The translations under genes were made by a program, and so were the position numbers. Below the pieces are notes generated by a model. The model ran no database searches and was not told the DNA's origin. It saw only the letters and a program-made list of their open reading frames with translations. DNA of 44,640 bases, taken from NCBI GenBank assembly GCA_030602885.1, contig JAUVYV010000030.1, positions 1-44,640 of the forward strand. Direction: 5' to 3'. This document shows, piece by piece, positions 19,359 to 27,656 of this stretch. The DNA comes from Phycisphaerales bacterium (GTDB lineage Bacteria; Planctomycetota; Phycisphaerae; Sedimentisphaerales; Anaerobacaceae). The number at the start of each line of letters is the position of its first letter. Position 1 is the stretch's first letter.

Positions 19359-19622
19359 ATACGCATCTTCGGGGCCAATTGGGCGGCCCAATTAGACTAT
19401 TTTGCCATATTATTCTAAATTCGGCCAATCCTGTCAAGCTGCATCTGCTCTTTTGCCCGATATTATAAAAAATCGCCACAATACTGGACAATGTGCCGTC
19501 TGTATCATATACTAAAGGGTTCGGAATATTTAACTGCATTGGCTGCCGTGTCGATATAGAGGCAGCCCGAGAGAACTCAGTTGCTGTGATTGTTGTTTCT
19601 TCGTTCTCTGCTTTTAGCTGAA
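19359..19622. other. Intergenic region between tRNA-Asn region and kinase gene
   Basis: No gene or clear promoter is recognised. It includes an AT-rich TATTATAAAAAAT stretch at about 19460 that may form part of the kinase promoter. Confidence 0.3.
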
Positions 19623-20468
19623 ATGGCAAAAGATATACTCAATGTTGGCGGCTTCACTATAAAGAAACGCATCGGGACCGGTGCGCGAAGCACAATCTAT
19701 CTGGCCACGGACGATACAAACGGCACCGAGATAGCCCTGAAGCGCGTGATGTTCGAGCGGCCGGAGGATGCAAGGGTCTTCGAGCAGGTCAAGACCGAAT
19801 ACAAAATCGCCAGGAAACTCGACCACCCCTACATACGCAAGTGCTACCGGCTCAAGAAGGTGCGCAGCATGCTCAGGGCAAAGGAGCTGCTGCTGGCAAT
19901 GGAGTATTTTGACGGTCAGTCACTCGAAGACGGGCCGACTTTGAGCTTGCTCGATGTGCTGCTTGTGTTCAGGATGATTGCGACGGGTCTCAATGCCATG
20001 CACCAGCGAGGGCTTGCACATTGTGACATAAAGCCCAATAACATCCTTTTGAGCAAAGCCGGCTCGATTAAGATAATCGACCTCGGCCAGAGCTGCAAAA
20101 TTGGAACGACCAAAGGACGGATCCAGGGTACCCCTGATTACATCGCCCCTGAACAGGTCAGGCGCAAACCCTTAGGGCCCAAAACCGATATATTTAATCT
20201 TGGCGCGACAATGTACTGGGCACTGACCGGCAAGACCGTCCCAACATTGATACCGAAGAAAGACGTCTTCGGACTGCCGATACAGCAGGAGTGCCGGGCA
20301 CCGCATGAGATAAGAAAGCAAATACCACTGCCGATTTCCAAGCTGGTCATGGACTGCGTACAGGAAGACCCTGCCGAGAGACCACAGGGAATGATGACTG
20401 TCATATCGCGTCTTGACCTGATGATACACAGCATCCTGAGCAACAAGAACAAGGGCAATTCCCAATAA
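19623..20468 (+). CDS. Soluble Ser/Thr protein kinase (Hanks type)
   Basis: The 281-residue protein is a single kinase domain without a membrane segment. Visible motifs: Gly loop IGTGARSTIYLA, Lys in EIALKRV, hinge AMEYFDG, catalytic loop HCDIKPNNILL, metal site DLG (variant of DFG) in KIIDLGQSC, the activation segment ending GTPDYIAPEQ, and DIFNLGATMYWALTG. The kinase should be active. It uses the ATG at 19623, where homology begins. A PPP-like phosphatase follows 85 bases downstream and a glycosyltransferase after that, all on the same strand, suggesting reversible phosphorylation linked to envelope glycan or lipid synthesis (inference). Confidence 0.88.
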   Translation: MAKDILNVGGFTIKKRIGTGARSTIYLATDDTNGTEIALKRVMFERPEDARVFEQVKTEYKIARKLDHPYIRKCYRLKKVRSMLRAKELLLAMEYFDGQSLEDGPTLSLLDVLLVFRMIATGLNAMHQRGLAHCDIKPNNILLSKAGSIKIIDLGQSCKIGTTKGRIQGTPDYIAPEQVRRKPLGPKTDIFNLGATMYWALTGKTVPTLIPKKDVFGLPIQQECRAPHEIRKQIPLPISKLVMDCVQEDPAERPQGMMTVISRLDLMIHSILSNKNKGNSQ

Positions 20469-20553
20469 GTCTTGACAGTCCAACACCTTAAAGTTACCCT
20501 GTCTTCCGCTCGATACAACAAATGCGGACAGCGTGTGCCGGGACTGTCAGAAA

Positions 20554-21402
20554 ATGCCCAGGAAGACCATTAAGCTGCTCAAGAAAGGCGTGGAGGCCAA
20601 CCATGCAGAAAGATTCAGAGACGGGAATCTGATTCGCCTGCCTCGGTACGGGGAATTGATAATAACGGGTGACTTACACGGCCATCGCCGTAATTTCGAG
20701 AGAATTGTCTCCTATTGCGATCTCGGCAACAATCCCGACAGGCACGTGGTTCTGCAGGAAATCATACACGGGGGACCCGAGGATTCACAAGGCGGCTGTC
20801 TTTCGTACAAGCTGCTGTTCGACGCCATCGAGTACAAGCTGAGTTTCCCCGACCGAGTGCACTTTATCATGGGAAATCACGATACGGCCTTTATAAACAA
20901 TGCAAAGGTGATGAAGAACGGCAAAGAAATGAACGTTGCGATGCGGTCGGCCCTGGACAGGGAGTTTTCACGCACCAGCGAAAAGGTCAAACTTGCCATA
21001 AAACAGTTCCTGTTTTCCCAGCCGTTGGCCATCCGGTGTGCAAACCGTATATTCATAGCGCACTCACTTCCCGCCGACCGATATGTCGATAAATTCGACC
21101 ACAGTATTTTAGAGAGGCAACTGAAGATTAACGACGTGGTAAGACCGGGCTCGGCCTATCTGCTTACCTGGGGCAGAAAACACAGCCAGAAGCTCCTCGA
21201 CAAGATGGCACAAATCCTCGACGCCGATATCTTCATCCTCGGCCATCAGAGACAGGAGACAGGATACCGCATTGTGGGGGCAAATCTTATGATCATTGCC
21301 TCCGACCACGACCACGGCTGCATTCTGCCGATAGACCTTGCAAAATCATATACAGTCGAACAGTTGATGAAGCTCACAAAACCTTTAGCTGCCATCGCCT
21401 GA
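20554..21402 (+). CDS. Metallophosphoesterase, PPP-like protein phosphatase
   Basis: The 282-residue protein carries the calcineurin-like metal-binding motifs: GDLHGH near residue 40, GNHDTAF near 107, FIAHSLP near 169, and ILGHQ near 228. The usual GDxxDRG is replaced by a HGGPEDSQGG region, which departs from canonical PPP phosphatases. It lies directly downstream of the Ser/Thr kinase, so it may remove the phosphates that kinase adds. It could instead be a nucleotide or sugar phosphatase. The ATG at 20554 is preferred over the GTG at 20533. Confidence 0.8.
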   Translation: MPRKTIKLLKKGVEANHAERFRDGNLIRLPRYGELIITGDLHGHRRNFERIVSYCDLGNNPDRHVVLQEIIHGGPEDSQGGCLSYKLLFDAIEYKLSFPDRVHFIMGNHDTAFINNAKVMKNGKEMNVAMRSALDREFSRTSEKVKLAIKQFLFSQPLAIRCANRIFIAHSLPADRYVDKFDHSILERQLKINDVVRPGSAYLLTWGRKHSQKLLDKMAQILDADIFILGHQRQETGYRIVGANLMIIASDHDHGCILPIDLAKSYTVEQLMKLTKPLAAIA

Positions 21403-21447
21403 ATTGTGATTGACAAGCCGAGGTCACTTGAACAATAATCACTCACG

Positions 21448-22656
21448 ATGGACTGGTACTATTACATCGCCTGGATGATAATCTTCTCGCAGATACCCTA
21501 CCTGGTGCTGGCCATTAAAAATTACCGTTACGCTCTTACGAAATTCAGAAAACGGCGAGCTCATTACACTCCCTCTGTCGCTCTGACTGTCCCCTGCAAA
21601 GATCTCGACCGGGACTTTGAGGAAAACATCACTTCACTTTTCAATCAGGATTACGAGGACTTTTCACTCATCTTTGTCGTAGCCGAGACAGACGACCCTG
21701 CCTATCCGGCACTCTGTAAACTCCGGGACAGGCTCGCTGCAGATTCAAAAGCAAGGCAGGTCAGAATACTTATTTCCGGCCGGACTACCGGGTGCAGCCA
21801 GAAAATCCACAACCAGCTCTATGCATACCACGCAATCGGCGAGACAATCGAAGTCCTCGCATTCGCCGATTCCGACGTATGTGTCAGGTCCGACTGGCTC
21901 AAGTACCTCGTCCATCCGCTCAGACACGACAAGAACGGCGCCACAAGCGGATACCGCTGGTTTGTTCCGAAGACCAACAACCTCGCCACGCTGGCACTAT
22001 CTGCGATAAACGGCAAGGTCGCCCAATTGCTGGGCAATACACGATGCAACCAGGCCTGGGGCGGTTCAATGGCGATAAAAGTAGAAACATTCCGAGAGCT
22101 TGGTATCGACAGGATATGGGCCGGCGCCCTCAGTGACGACCTCTGCCTCAGCTCAGCGGTCAAAAGCGTCCGGAAAAAGGTCGAGTTCGTGCCCGCATGT
22201 CTGGTCGCCTCATACGAATCGGCCTCCTGGCGCGGGCTTTTTGAATTTGCGCGAAGGCAATTCATCATTACCAAAGTCGCCTCACCAGGCACATGGTGGT
22301 TCGGCCTGCTTGTCACGTTCTACTCCGTGATGTGCCTTTGGATCACACTCGCTCTGGCGATATATGCAATGGCAATTGAAGCTCAGCACGCGCCGCTCTA
22401 CATGGCGGTGCCGATTGTATTCTTCTGCGGACAACTGACACGCGCCGTCCTTAGAGAAATTGTAGTCTCGATACTCCTTCAAGAACATCGCAGGGAATTG
22501 AGACTCGCCGCTGCCGCTGACATACTTCTGTTCTGGATATGGTCGCCGCTGTTGCTGCTGTTTATCTTATCGTCGGCCTTTGGCAGAACTATCCGTTGGC
22601 GCGGAATAGAATACAGACTTATCAGCCCAACCGAGACTATCGTGCTGGGCCGTTAA
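21448..22656 (+). CDS. Membrane glycosyltransferase, GT2/GT21 (ceramide glucosyltransferase-like)
   Basis: The 402-residue protein has an N-terminal membrane helix, a GT-A catalytic domain and three or more C-terminal helices. The motifs fit the processive-type GT21 group: LTVPCKD, ADSDVC (DxD-like nucleotide-sugar site), GALSDDLCL, and FARRQF, close to the (Q/R)xxRW motif. Such enzymes transfer a sugar to a membrane lipid. Its end overlaps the convergent epimerase gene by four bases. A glycolipid product is inference. Confidence 0.82.
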   Translation: MDWYYYIAWMIIFSQIPYLVLAIKNYRYALTKFRKRRAHYTPSVALTVPCKDLDRDFEENITSLFNQDYEDFSLIFVVAETDDPAYPALCKLRDRLAADSKARQVRILISGRTTGCSQKIHNQLYAYHAIGETIEVLAFADSDVCVRSDWLKYLVHPLRHDKNGATSGYRWFVPKTNNLATLALSAINGKVAQLLGNTRCNQAWGGSMAIKVETFRELGIDRIWAGALSDDLCLSSAVKSVRKKVEFVPACLVASYESASWRGLFEFARRQFIITKVASPGTWWFGLLVTFYSVMCLWITLALAIYAMAIEAQHAPLYMAVPIVFFCGQLTRAVLREIVVSILLQEHRRELRLAAAADILLFWIWSPLLLLFILSSAFGRTIRWRGIEYRLISPTETIVLGR

Positions 22657-23852
22657 GGACACGTGCTATACCTGCGCCCGTGCTTGTCCGCCAGCTCTGT
22701 GAAAATCTTCCGGCACTTATGGAGCGCCCTGGGCAAATGGAAACAGCCCTTGAACTTGCCGCCCTTGATCGGCAAAAACACCCTGCCCTGCCGGTCGAGA
22801 TAGCCCCACCACTCGCCGTATTCGGGGTCGGGAAAATGCGACCACGTCCACTCGTGCACCTTCTCGAACCATTCCCAAAGCTCCTTGCGCCCTGTCAACA
22901 AATACCCCATCGCAAAGGAAACAAGCGTCTCTAAGTGCACCCACCAGAGCTTGCGGTCCCACTCGAGCTGCAGCGGCGGATGTCCCTTTATATCGAGGAA
23001 ATAATATATGCCGCCGAACTCCTTATCCCAGCCGAACTCGATTTCGCTCAGGATTATATCCGTGCACTTTTTAATCAGCTCTTTGTCCCCGCGCCGCCCG
23101 GCCGCTGACATCACGTACCACATCCCCTCGATACCATGTCCGGGCAGAATCAGCCGTCCGTCAAAGCAGTCGGGACGCTCACCACTTTTCGGCGTCCACT
23201 CGTAAAGCAGATTACGTTCGGGATTATGAGCTTCGAACACCTCCTTAATGCACATATCCAAAATATCGTTCAGCTCCTTCTCGTCCAGCATCCATTCCAA
23301 ATCCAGTGTCGTTATTATCAACGTCACCGCAGGGCCTAATTCCCGCAAATCTCTCGTGCCGGCAATACCCTTCGACCATTTGCCCTTGGGGTCGTCCTTG
23401 CGACGCATAATGTTGCGGAAAGTATTGAGCGCAATTTCGCGCATCTTCTTGTCACCTGTTGCCTTTGCATACTGGCTGTATGCAATACAGGCATCGCAGT
23501 CGGAGTAGATGTTGTAGGGGACAATCAGAGGATTGCCGTGCCTGTCCAGAGAGAAATACCAGTTGCCGCCCTCGTCCATTCCGTGTTTGGCCAAGAAGTC
23601 GGCGCCGTTCTTGGCAATCTTGAGCCATTGCTCGTTCTTTTCGACCTCATTATAGAGCATTGAAAAGGTCCAGACCTGCCGGCACTGCATCCACATAAAC
23701 TTATCGGTATCGAAAACGTTACCTTCGCGGTCGAGACAGCTAAAGTACCCCCCTGCTTCCCGGTCAACGGAATGCTTTTCCCAGAACGGTATCACATCGT
23801 TAAAAAGCGTGTCCCTGTAAAGTTTGGCAAGCCCTGCAAAATCGGCTCCCAT
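22653..23852 (-). CDS. N-acylglucosamine/cellobiose 2-epimerase family protein
   Basis: This 399-residue protein is an (alpha/alpha)6-barrel of the AGE family, which interconverts C2 epimers such as glucose/mannose units of disaccharides or N-acyl sugars. Typical phrases are CRQVWTFSMLYN, YSDCDACIAYSQYA, LPGHGIEGMWYV, LWWVHLETLVSFAMGY and GEWWGYLDRQGRV, including the conserved Trp and His of the active site. The ATG at 23852 follows AAGGAGG. The gene diverges from a GH5-like glycosidase, separated by 111 bases, suggesting joint action on a beta-mannoside or glucoside; the exact substrate cannot be read from sequence. Confidence 0.87.
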   Translation of the reverse strand: MGADFAGLAKLYRDTLFNDVIPFWEKHSVDREAGGYFSCLDREGNVFDTDKFMWMQCRQVWTFSMLYNEVEKNEQWLKIAKNGADFLAKHGMDEGGNWYFSLDRHGNPLIVPYNIYSDCDACIAYSQYAKATGDKKMREIALNTFRNIMRRKDDPKGKWSKGIAGTRDLRELGPAVTLIITTLDLEWMLDEKELNDILDMCIKEVFEAHNPERNLLYEWTPKSGERPDCFDGRLILPGHGIEGMWYVMSAAGRRGDKELIKKCTDIILSEIEFGWDKEFGGIYYFLDIKGHPPLQLEWDRKLWWVHLETLVSFAMGYLLTGRKELWEWFEKVHEWTWSHFPDPEYGEWWGYLDRQGRVFLPIKGGKFKGCFHLPRALHKCRKIFTELADKHGRRYSTCP

Positions 23853-23963
23853 TTCGACGCCTCCTTGAAAACGTGTCAAATATTGAAACCAGGACAACTA
23901 TAAGTTATAAACGAGACTGTCTCAATGATATTGTACAACCTCTTTTCAGGAGTTGAGCTGAAC
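23853..23963. promoter_or_regulatory. Divergent promoter region of epimerase and glycosidase genes
   Basis: The 111-bp gap between the divergent starts contains a short palindrome GAGAC-T-GTCTC near 23912-23922 and AT-rich TATAAG/TTATAAA stretches. It probably holds both promoters, and the palindrome may be an operator. No regulator gene is adjacent. Confidence 0.35.
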
Positions 23964-25916
23964 ATGGCTAAAAGCATCTCCACCCGTAGTGCCGACTTCG
24001 TGTGTACCGATGGCGATTACTTTATGCGCAACGGCAAACGCTTTTTCCCCATCGGTATAAATTATCTGCCCAGCTACCTTTGCGGCAACCACTTCGAAGA
24101 CTATCGCACCGAACACGTCAATGCCGACCTCGACCATATAGCACAGCTCGGCCTGAACTGTGTTCGTGTGGCCGTCTTCTGGAAGGGCTTCGAACCCAAA
24201 GAGGGACAGTTCAGCAACAATTTCCTTGATGCCTTCAAAACCTTCGTCGCCGAATGCAGAAAACGCAACATCCTCGTCATACCGGTCTTTCTCATCGGCA
24301 CATGGACCGGTATGCACGATGCGCCCTACTGGAAAGAACCCGGTATGTACGAGGGCCAAATGCTCGAGCTCGAAGCAAAGCACGTCGCCGAATTCGCGCG
24401 TCACTTCGCTGATGACCCGACCATCATGTGCTGGGACCTCAGTGACGAGCCGTGGTACCTCGAAGAGATACCACCATCACCAAAACGCAAGGCCGACGGC
24501 CAGCCGCCGTCCCGCAGGGACATCGCCACAAACTGGGTCGCGCATCTTTGTGAGGCAATCCGCGAAGTTGACCCGAACCATCTGATTACGCTCGGCTGTG
24601 ACCCGGAGCCGGTCCGAAAGGACACCGGCTTTGCTCTTGAGGAAATCGCAGAGCACCTTGATGTTATGTCTTACTGCATTTATCCGAAGCCGTCTTACGG
24701 CGTTGAGCTGGACCTTATCGGTTATGGCGCACTTCAGACTCGGTTTTTTGCAGCAGGCAAGCCGCCCTTTCTGCACGAAGGCCCCGGCGTATCCTCATCA
24801 GCCGTCTCTGAACAAGTGATCGCCGAGCGATTCCGCATCTGGATGTACTCTGCCTTTGCAAACGGAAACACCGGAATTCTCCCCTGGTGCTACACCGACT
24901 ACGAAGAGAAACAGCACTACACCTGGCCCCTCAACGACAAACCACAGGAGCCGAACTTCGGTATTTGCTTTGCCGACCGCACCCTAAAGCCACGCGGCGA
25001 AGAATTTCTGAAATTCGCAGAGGACGTCTGTCGGCTGCCTCTCGACGATTTACAGCTTGATGCGCCAAAAGCTGCCCTTATCTATCCCTGTGATTTTTAC
25101 GAACGAGCAGGCGAACTTCACAACAAACTCTGGCGTCATTTCACCGTCGCCAAAGGCGCCAACCTGAACATCGACCTCGTCAGAGAAGACCATCTGCCTG
25201 AAGATATATCCCTGCTCATTGTCTCGGGCTTCAAACTGCAACTTTCAACCTGGGACAAATTACGCAGCTTCGTAGAATCGGGCGGCCACCTGCTGATGAT
25301 TATGGACGAATTCTTCTCGCTAAACCCCATCTTCGGCAAACTGTTTGGCGTCACCATCGAGGGTCTGCGCCCAGGCAACGTCACTGCAACACTCAATAAA
25401 CAATTCGGGGACCTCCGTAAAGGAGACACTATCTCAGTTGCAGGCAGCATCGAGCGTCTCCGGGTCGCTGCTGAGAGCGCAAGAGTGCTTGCGGATTTTG
25501 CCGACGGCTACCCGTTTTTGCTGGAGAATTCCTTCGGAAAAGGCAGAGCATATCTGGTGACATTCCCGTTGCCTCTCCATCTCGACCTGGGCAAACCTCG
25601 CTGTGAAAATGTACTTGGGTCCCTGAAGCTTCTCAAAGCAATTCGAGACAAAGCAAACTGCACTCCACCGGTCGATACAGACCAGCCATGGATTGAGAGC
25701 GCCTTGTTTCAGTCACGCTCAGACGCTGAGGACCGGGCACTGCTTATCAACTGGGACCGCTCAGAGGTTAAGGCCAATGTCACAATACGAGGCGAGTACT
25801 CGATAGTACTGGACCGCGACGACAGTCCGCTGACCCTCACACCGGCCGACGACAACATCCGCATCCCCATCCACCTGCCCCCCAACGGTGTACAGTTTTG
25901 GCGGCTGCGCAGATAA
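23964..25916 (+). CDS. GH5-like glycoside hydrolase with C-terminal GH42-like domains
   Basis: The 650-residue protein opens with a TIM-barrel of the GH5/GH42 clan: FPIGINYLPSYLC, LGLNCVRVAVFW, then WDLSDEPWYL near 173, where the Glu of the usual NEP motif is the acid/base (Asn is replaced by Asp), and FLHEGPGV near 270, whose Glu is the likely nucleophile. The second half (about 375-560) resembles the glutamine-amidotransferase-like trimerisation domain of GH42 enzymes, followed by a beta-sandwich tail. No signal peptide is visible, so it is probably cytoplasmic and acts on oligosaccharides. The ATG at 23964, after CAGGAG, is chosen over one at 23925. Confidence 0.8.
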   Translation: MAKSISTRSADFVCTDGDYFMRNGKRFFPIGINYLPSYLCGNHFEDYRTEHVNADLDHIAQLGLNCVRVAVFWKGFEPKEGQFSNNFLDAFKTFVAECRKRNILVIPVFLIGTWTGMHDAPYWKEPGMYEGQMLELEAKHVAEFARHFADDPTIMCWDLSDEPWYLEEIPPSPKRKADGQPPSRRDIATNWVAHLCEAIREVDPNHLITLGCDPEPVRKDTGFALEEIAEHLDVMSYCIYPKPSYGVELDLIGYGALQTRFFAAGKPPFLHEGPGVSSSAVSEQVIAERFRIWMYSAFANGNTGILPWCYTDYEEKQHYTWPLNDKPQEPNFGICFADRTLKPRGEEFLKFAEDVCRLPLDDLQLDAPKAALIYPCDFYERAGELHNKLWRHFTVAKGANLNIDLVREDHLPEDISLLIVSGFKLQLSTWDKLRSFVESGGHLLMIMDEFFSLNPIFGKLFGVTIEGLRPGNVTATLNKQFGDLRKGDTISVAGSIERLRVAAESARVLADFADGYPFLLENSFGKGRAYLVTFPLPLHLDLGKPRCENVLGSLKLLKAIRDKANCTPPVDTDQPWIESALFQSRSDAEDRALLINWDRSEVKANVTIRGEYSIVLDRDDSPLTLTPADDNIRIPIHLPPNGVQFWRLRR

Positions 25917-25929
25917 CACTCGCCGGACA

Positions 25930-26973
25930 CTACTGAATCCTGTCGATGTCGTTTTCCGGTCCGCCGACAAGATAAATCCTGTTCTTGCCGTTGCGTTTTG
26001 CCTCCAGTAACGCCTCATCCGCCCGGGCAAAAAGCTCTTCTATCGTCGAGCCGTCACGATTTAAGCTCGCCAGACCTCCGCTGATTGTCAATGTCCCCTT
26101 TCCCTCCGGGCCCAGCAGGCGCAGCTCGGCAGTGCACAATTCCTTTCTGAATCGCCTGGCAATGGATATTACCTCGCTGGGATGGTCGGCCGAAGTGCGT
26201 CTTTCGTCTGCCGAACCGCCCGAGCGACGTTTCGGGTCGTCCCAGAAGACAACCGCAAACTCATCGCCGCCGACCCTGCCTACAATGTCGTGCCTGCGAC
26301 AGCACCGACGCATCATGACAGCCGCCTCTTTGAGCACCTCGTCGCCGGCCGAGTGGCCGTAAACATCGTTGTAATGTTTGAAGTTATCAATATCAAAAAA
26401 AAGAAGTGTCACCCGCCCGCCGCTTCTGTTCGCCCGCTCGATTATCTGCCTGGCGAACTCCCAGATGTATCGGCGGTTCTTCAGGCCGGTCAAGTCATCT
26501 TCCGTCGCCAGCTTCTCAAGCCGCCTTACTCTCTCCTTCACCCGCCCCCCGGCATCGGCAGGCACCTTCCCTGCTTCAACACCCCGCTTCGGCCAGGCGA
26601 GTGCTTCGCAAAACTCTTGCGTCGGCATCGGGTAAATCAGATAGTCGTCGGCAAATCGCCCGCCGTCGCCATTACCCACAAGCCTGCGCGCCTGCGGCTC
26701 GGTGTACATCCGTGACAGCAGTATAATCCTTGCGTCGCCGCCGGCCCGCAGCGCCTTCAGTGCGTCCTTGAAATCCGCCGCCCCGCCCTCAAGCACCACA
26801 GCCACGGTCGAGAACGGATCCCTTGCCGCCGCATCGATACCATCGAGAATATTGCCACAAATCCGGCACGGCAAAGTATCCGCAATATCCGGATCGGAAA
26901 AGACCGTCCCGATATCACCTATCAGAAGGATACCACCCGCCCCTGTCTTAGCCATCGAATCACCACTCTTCAT
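25930..26973 (-). CDS. Diguanylate cyclase (GGDEF) with N-terminal receiver-like domain
   Basis: About 347 residues. The N-terminal 120 residues (GILLIGD...AVVLEGG...RIILLSRMY) look like a degenerate receiver or sensor domain. The C-terminal GGDEF domain is complete: DDLTGLKNRRY, LLFFDIDNFKHYND, RVGGDEFAVVFW with the intact GGDEF signature, and LTISGGLASL. It should make cyclic di-GMP. No upstream RxxD inhibitory site is clear. The start may be 26973, after AAAGG, or the ATG at 26955; the former overlaps the preceding gene by 14 bases. The two genes form an operon. Confidence 0.88.
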   Translation of the reverse strand: MKSGDSMAKTGAGGILLIGDIGTVFSDPDIADTLPCRICGNILDGIDAAARDPFSTVAVVLEGGAADFKDALKALRAGGDARIILLSRMYTEPQARRLVGNGDGGRFADDYLIYPMPTQEFCEALAWPKRGVEAGKVPADAGGRVKERVRRLEKLATEDDLTGLKNRRYIWEFARQIIERANRSGGRVTLLFFDIDNFKHYNDVYGHSAGDEVLKEAAVMMRRCCRRHDIVGRVGGDEFAVVFWDDPKRRSGGSADERRTSADHPSEVISIARRFRKELCTAELRLLGPEGKGTLTISGGLASLNRDGSTIEELFARADEALLEAKRNGKNRIYLVGGPENDIDRIQ

Positions 26974-27457
26974 CAACCGGCCTTTCAAGCAACGCCTCCA
27001 GCTCACCCTCACTCAATCGAAACTCATCGGCGATTAGCCCCGACACATTCTCACCCGCCTCTTTTTCAATCGAAGAGCCGACGGCCCGGGCCAGCAGTTT
27101 ACTTATCACCTGCTCGGCCTGGCTGGGCTTTTGCAAAATCAACGCCCCCGCCTGCGCCGCCTCGAACACACCCTTGCCCCTGAATATCCTTTCTCCTTCC
27201 ACATAACAGCAGCAGATATATCTTCTCTGCCGGGCCATCTCAAAAAACCGCCCGCCCTTCTTACTCAAATCTTCGAAACGCCCGACAACCAAAACGTCCG
27301 CACCCTCAAGCTTCGCAAGCCGACCGACAGCCGTATACACATCCTCGCACACTAAGTGCCTGACCTCGAAATCCTCAAGCACACTCCTGACATACCGGAT
27401 AAACTCATCCGATTCTTTACCTACCAAAACCGCCTGCAACCCAACAGCAGAATCCAC
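26960..27457 (-). CDS. Receiver-like protein of unknown function
   Basis: The 165-residue protein resembles a response-regulator receiver fold without its key acidic pocket: strand LQAVLVGK, ADVLVVGRFEDL, YICCCYVEGE, ALILQKPSQAEQVISKLL, the last with the usual switch Lys-Pro. The phosphoacceptor Asp is not evident. The GTG at 27457, nine bases after AAGGGGG, is preferred over a TTG 54 bases earlier. It overlaps the diguanylate cyclase gene and probably works with it. Confidence 0.6.
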   Translation of the reverse strand: MDSAVGLQAVLVGKESDEFIRYVRSVLEDFEVRHLVCEDVYTAVGRLAKLEGADVLVVGRFEDLSKKGGRFFEMARQRRYICCCYVEGERIFRGKGVFEAAQAGALILQKPSQAEQVISKLLARAVGSSIEKEAGENVSGLIADEFRLSEGELEALLERPVDEEW

Positions 27458-27656
27458 GCTGCAAATCCCCCTTCTGACCCCAAAACTTCGTAACACCCGT
27501 CTTCGGAACAACCCGGACAGCGACTAATAGTATATCATAATTCCCGCGAAAGTCAAATCCCGGTTCGGCGAGCATACGGATGTAAACGCCCCCCGTGCAA
27601 CTGCTCACTGCGATTGCCGCCCCGCTTTAATCAAAATCAAGCGTCGGCCTGTCAAC

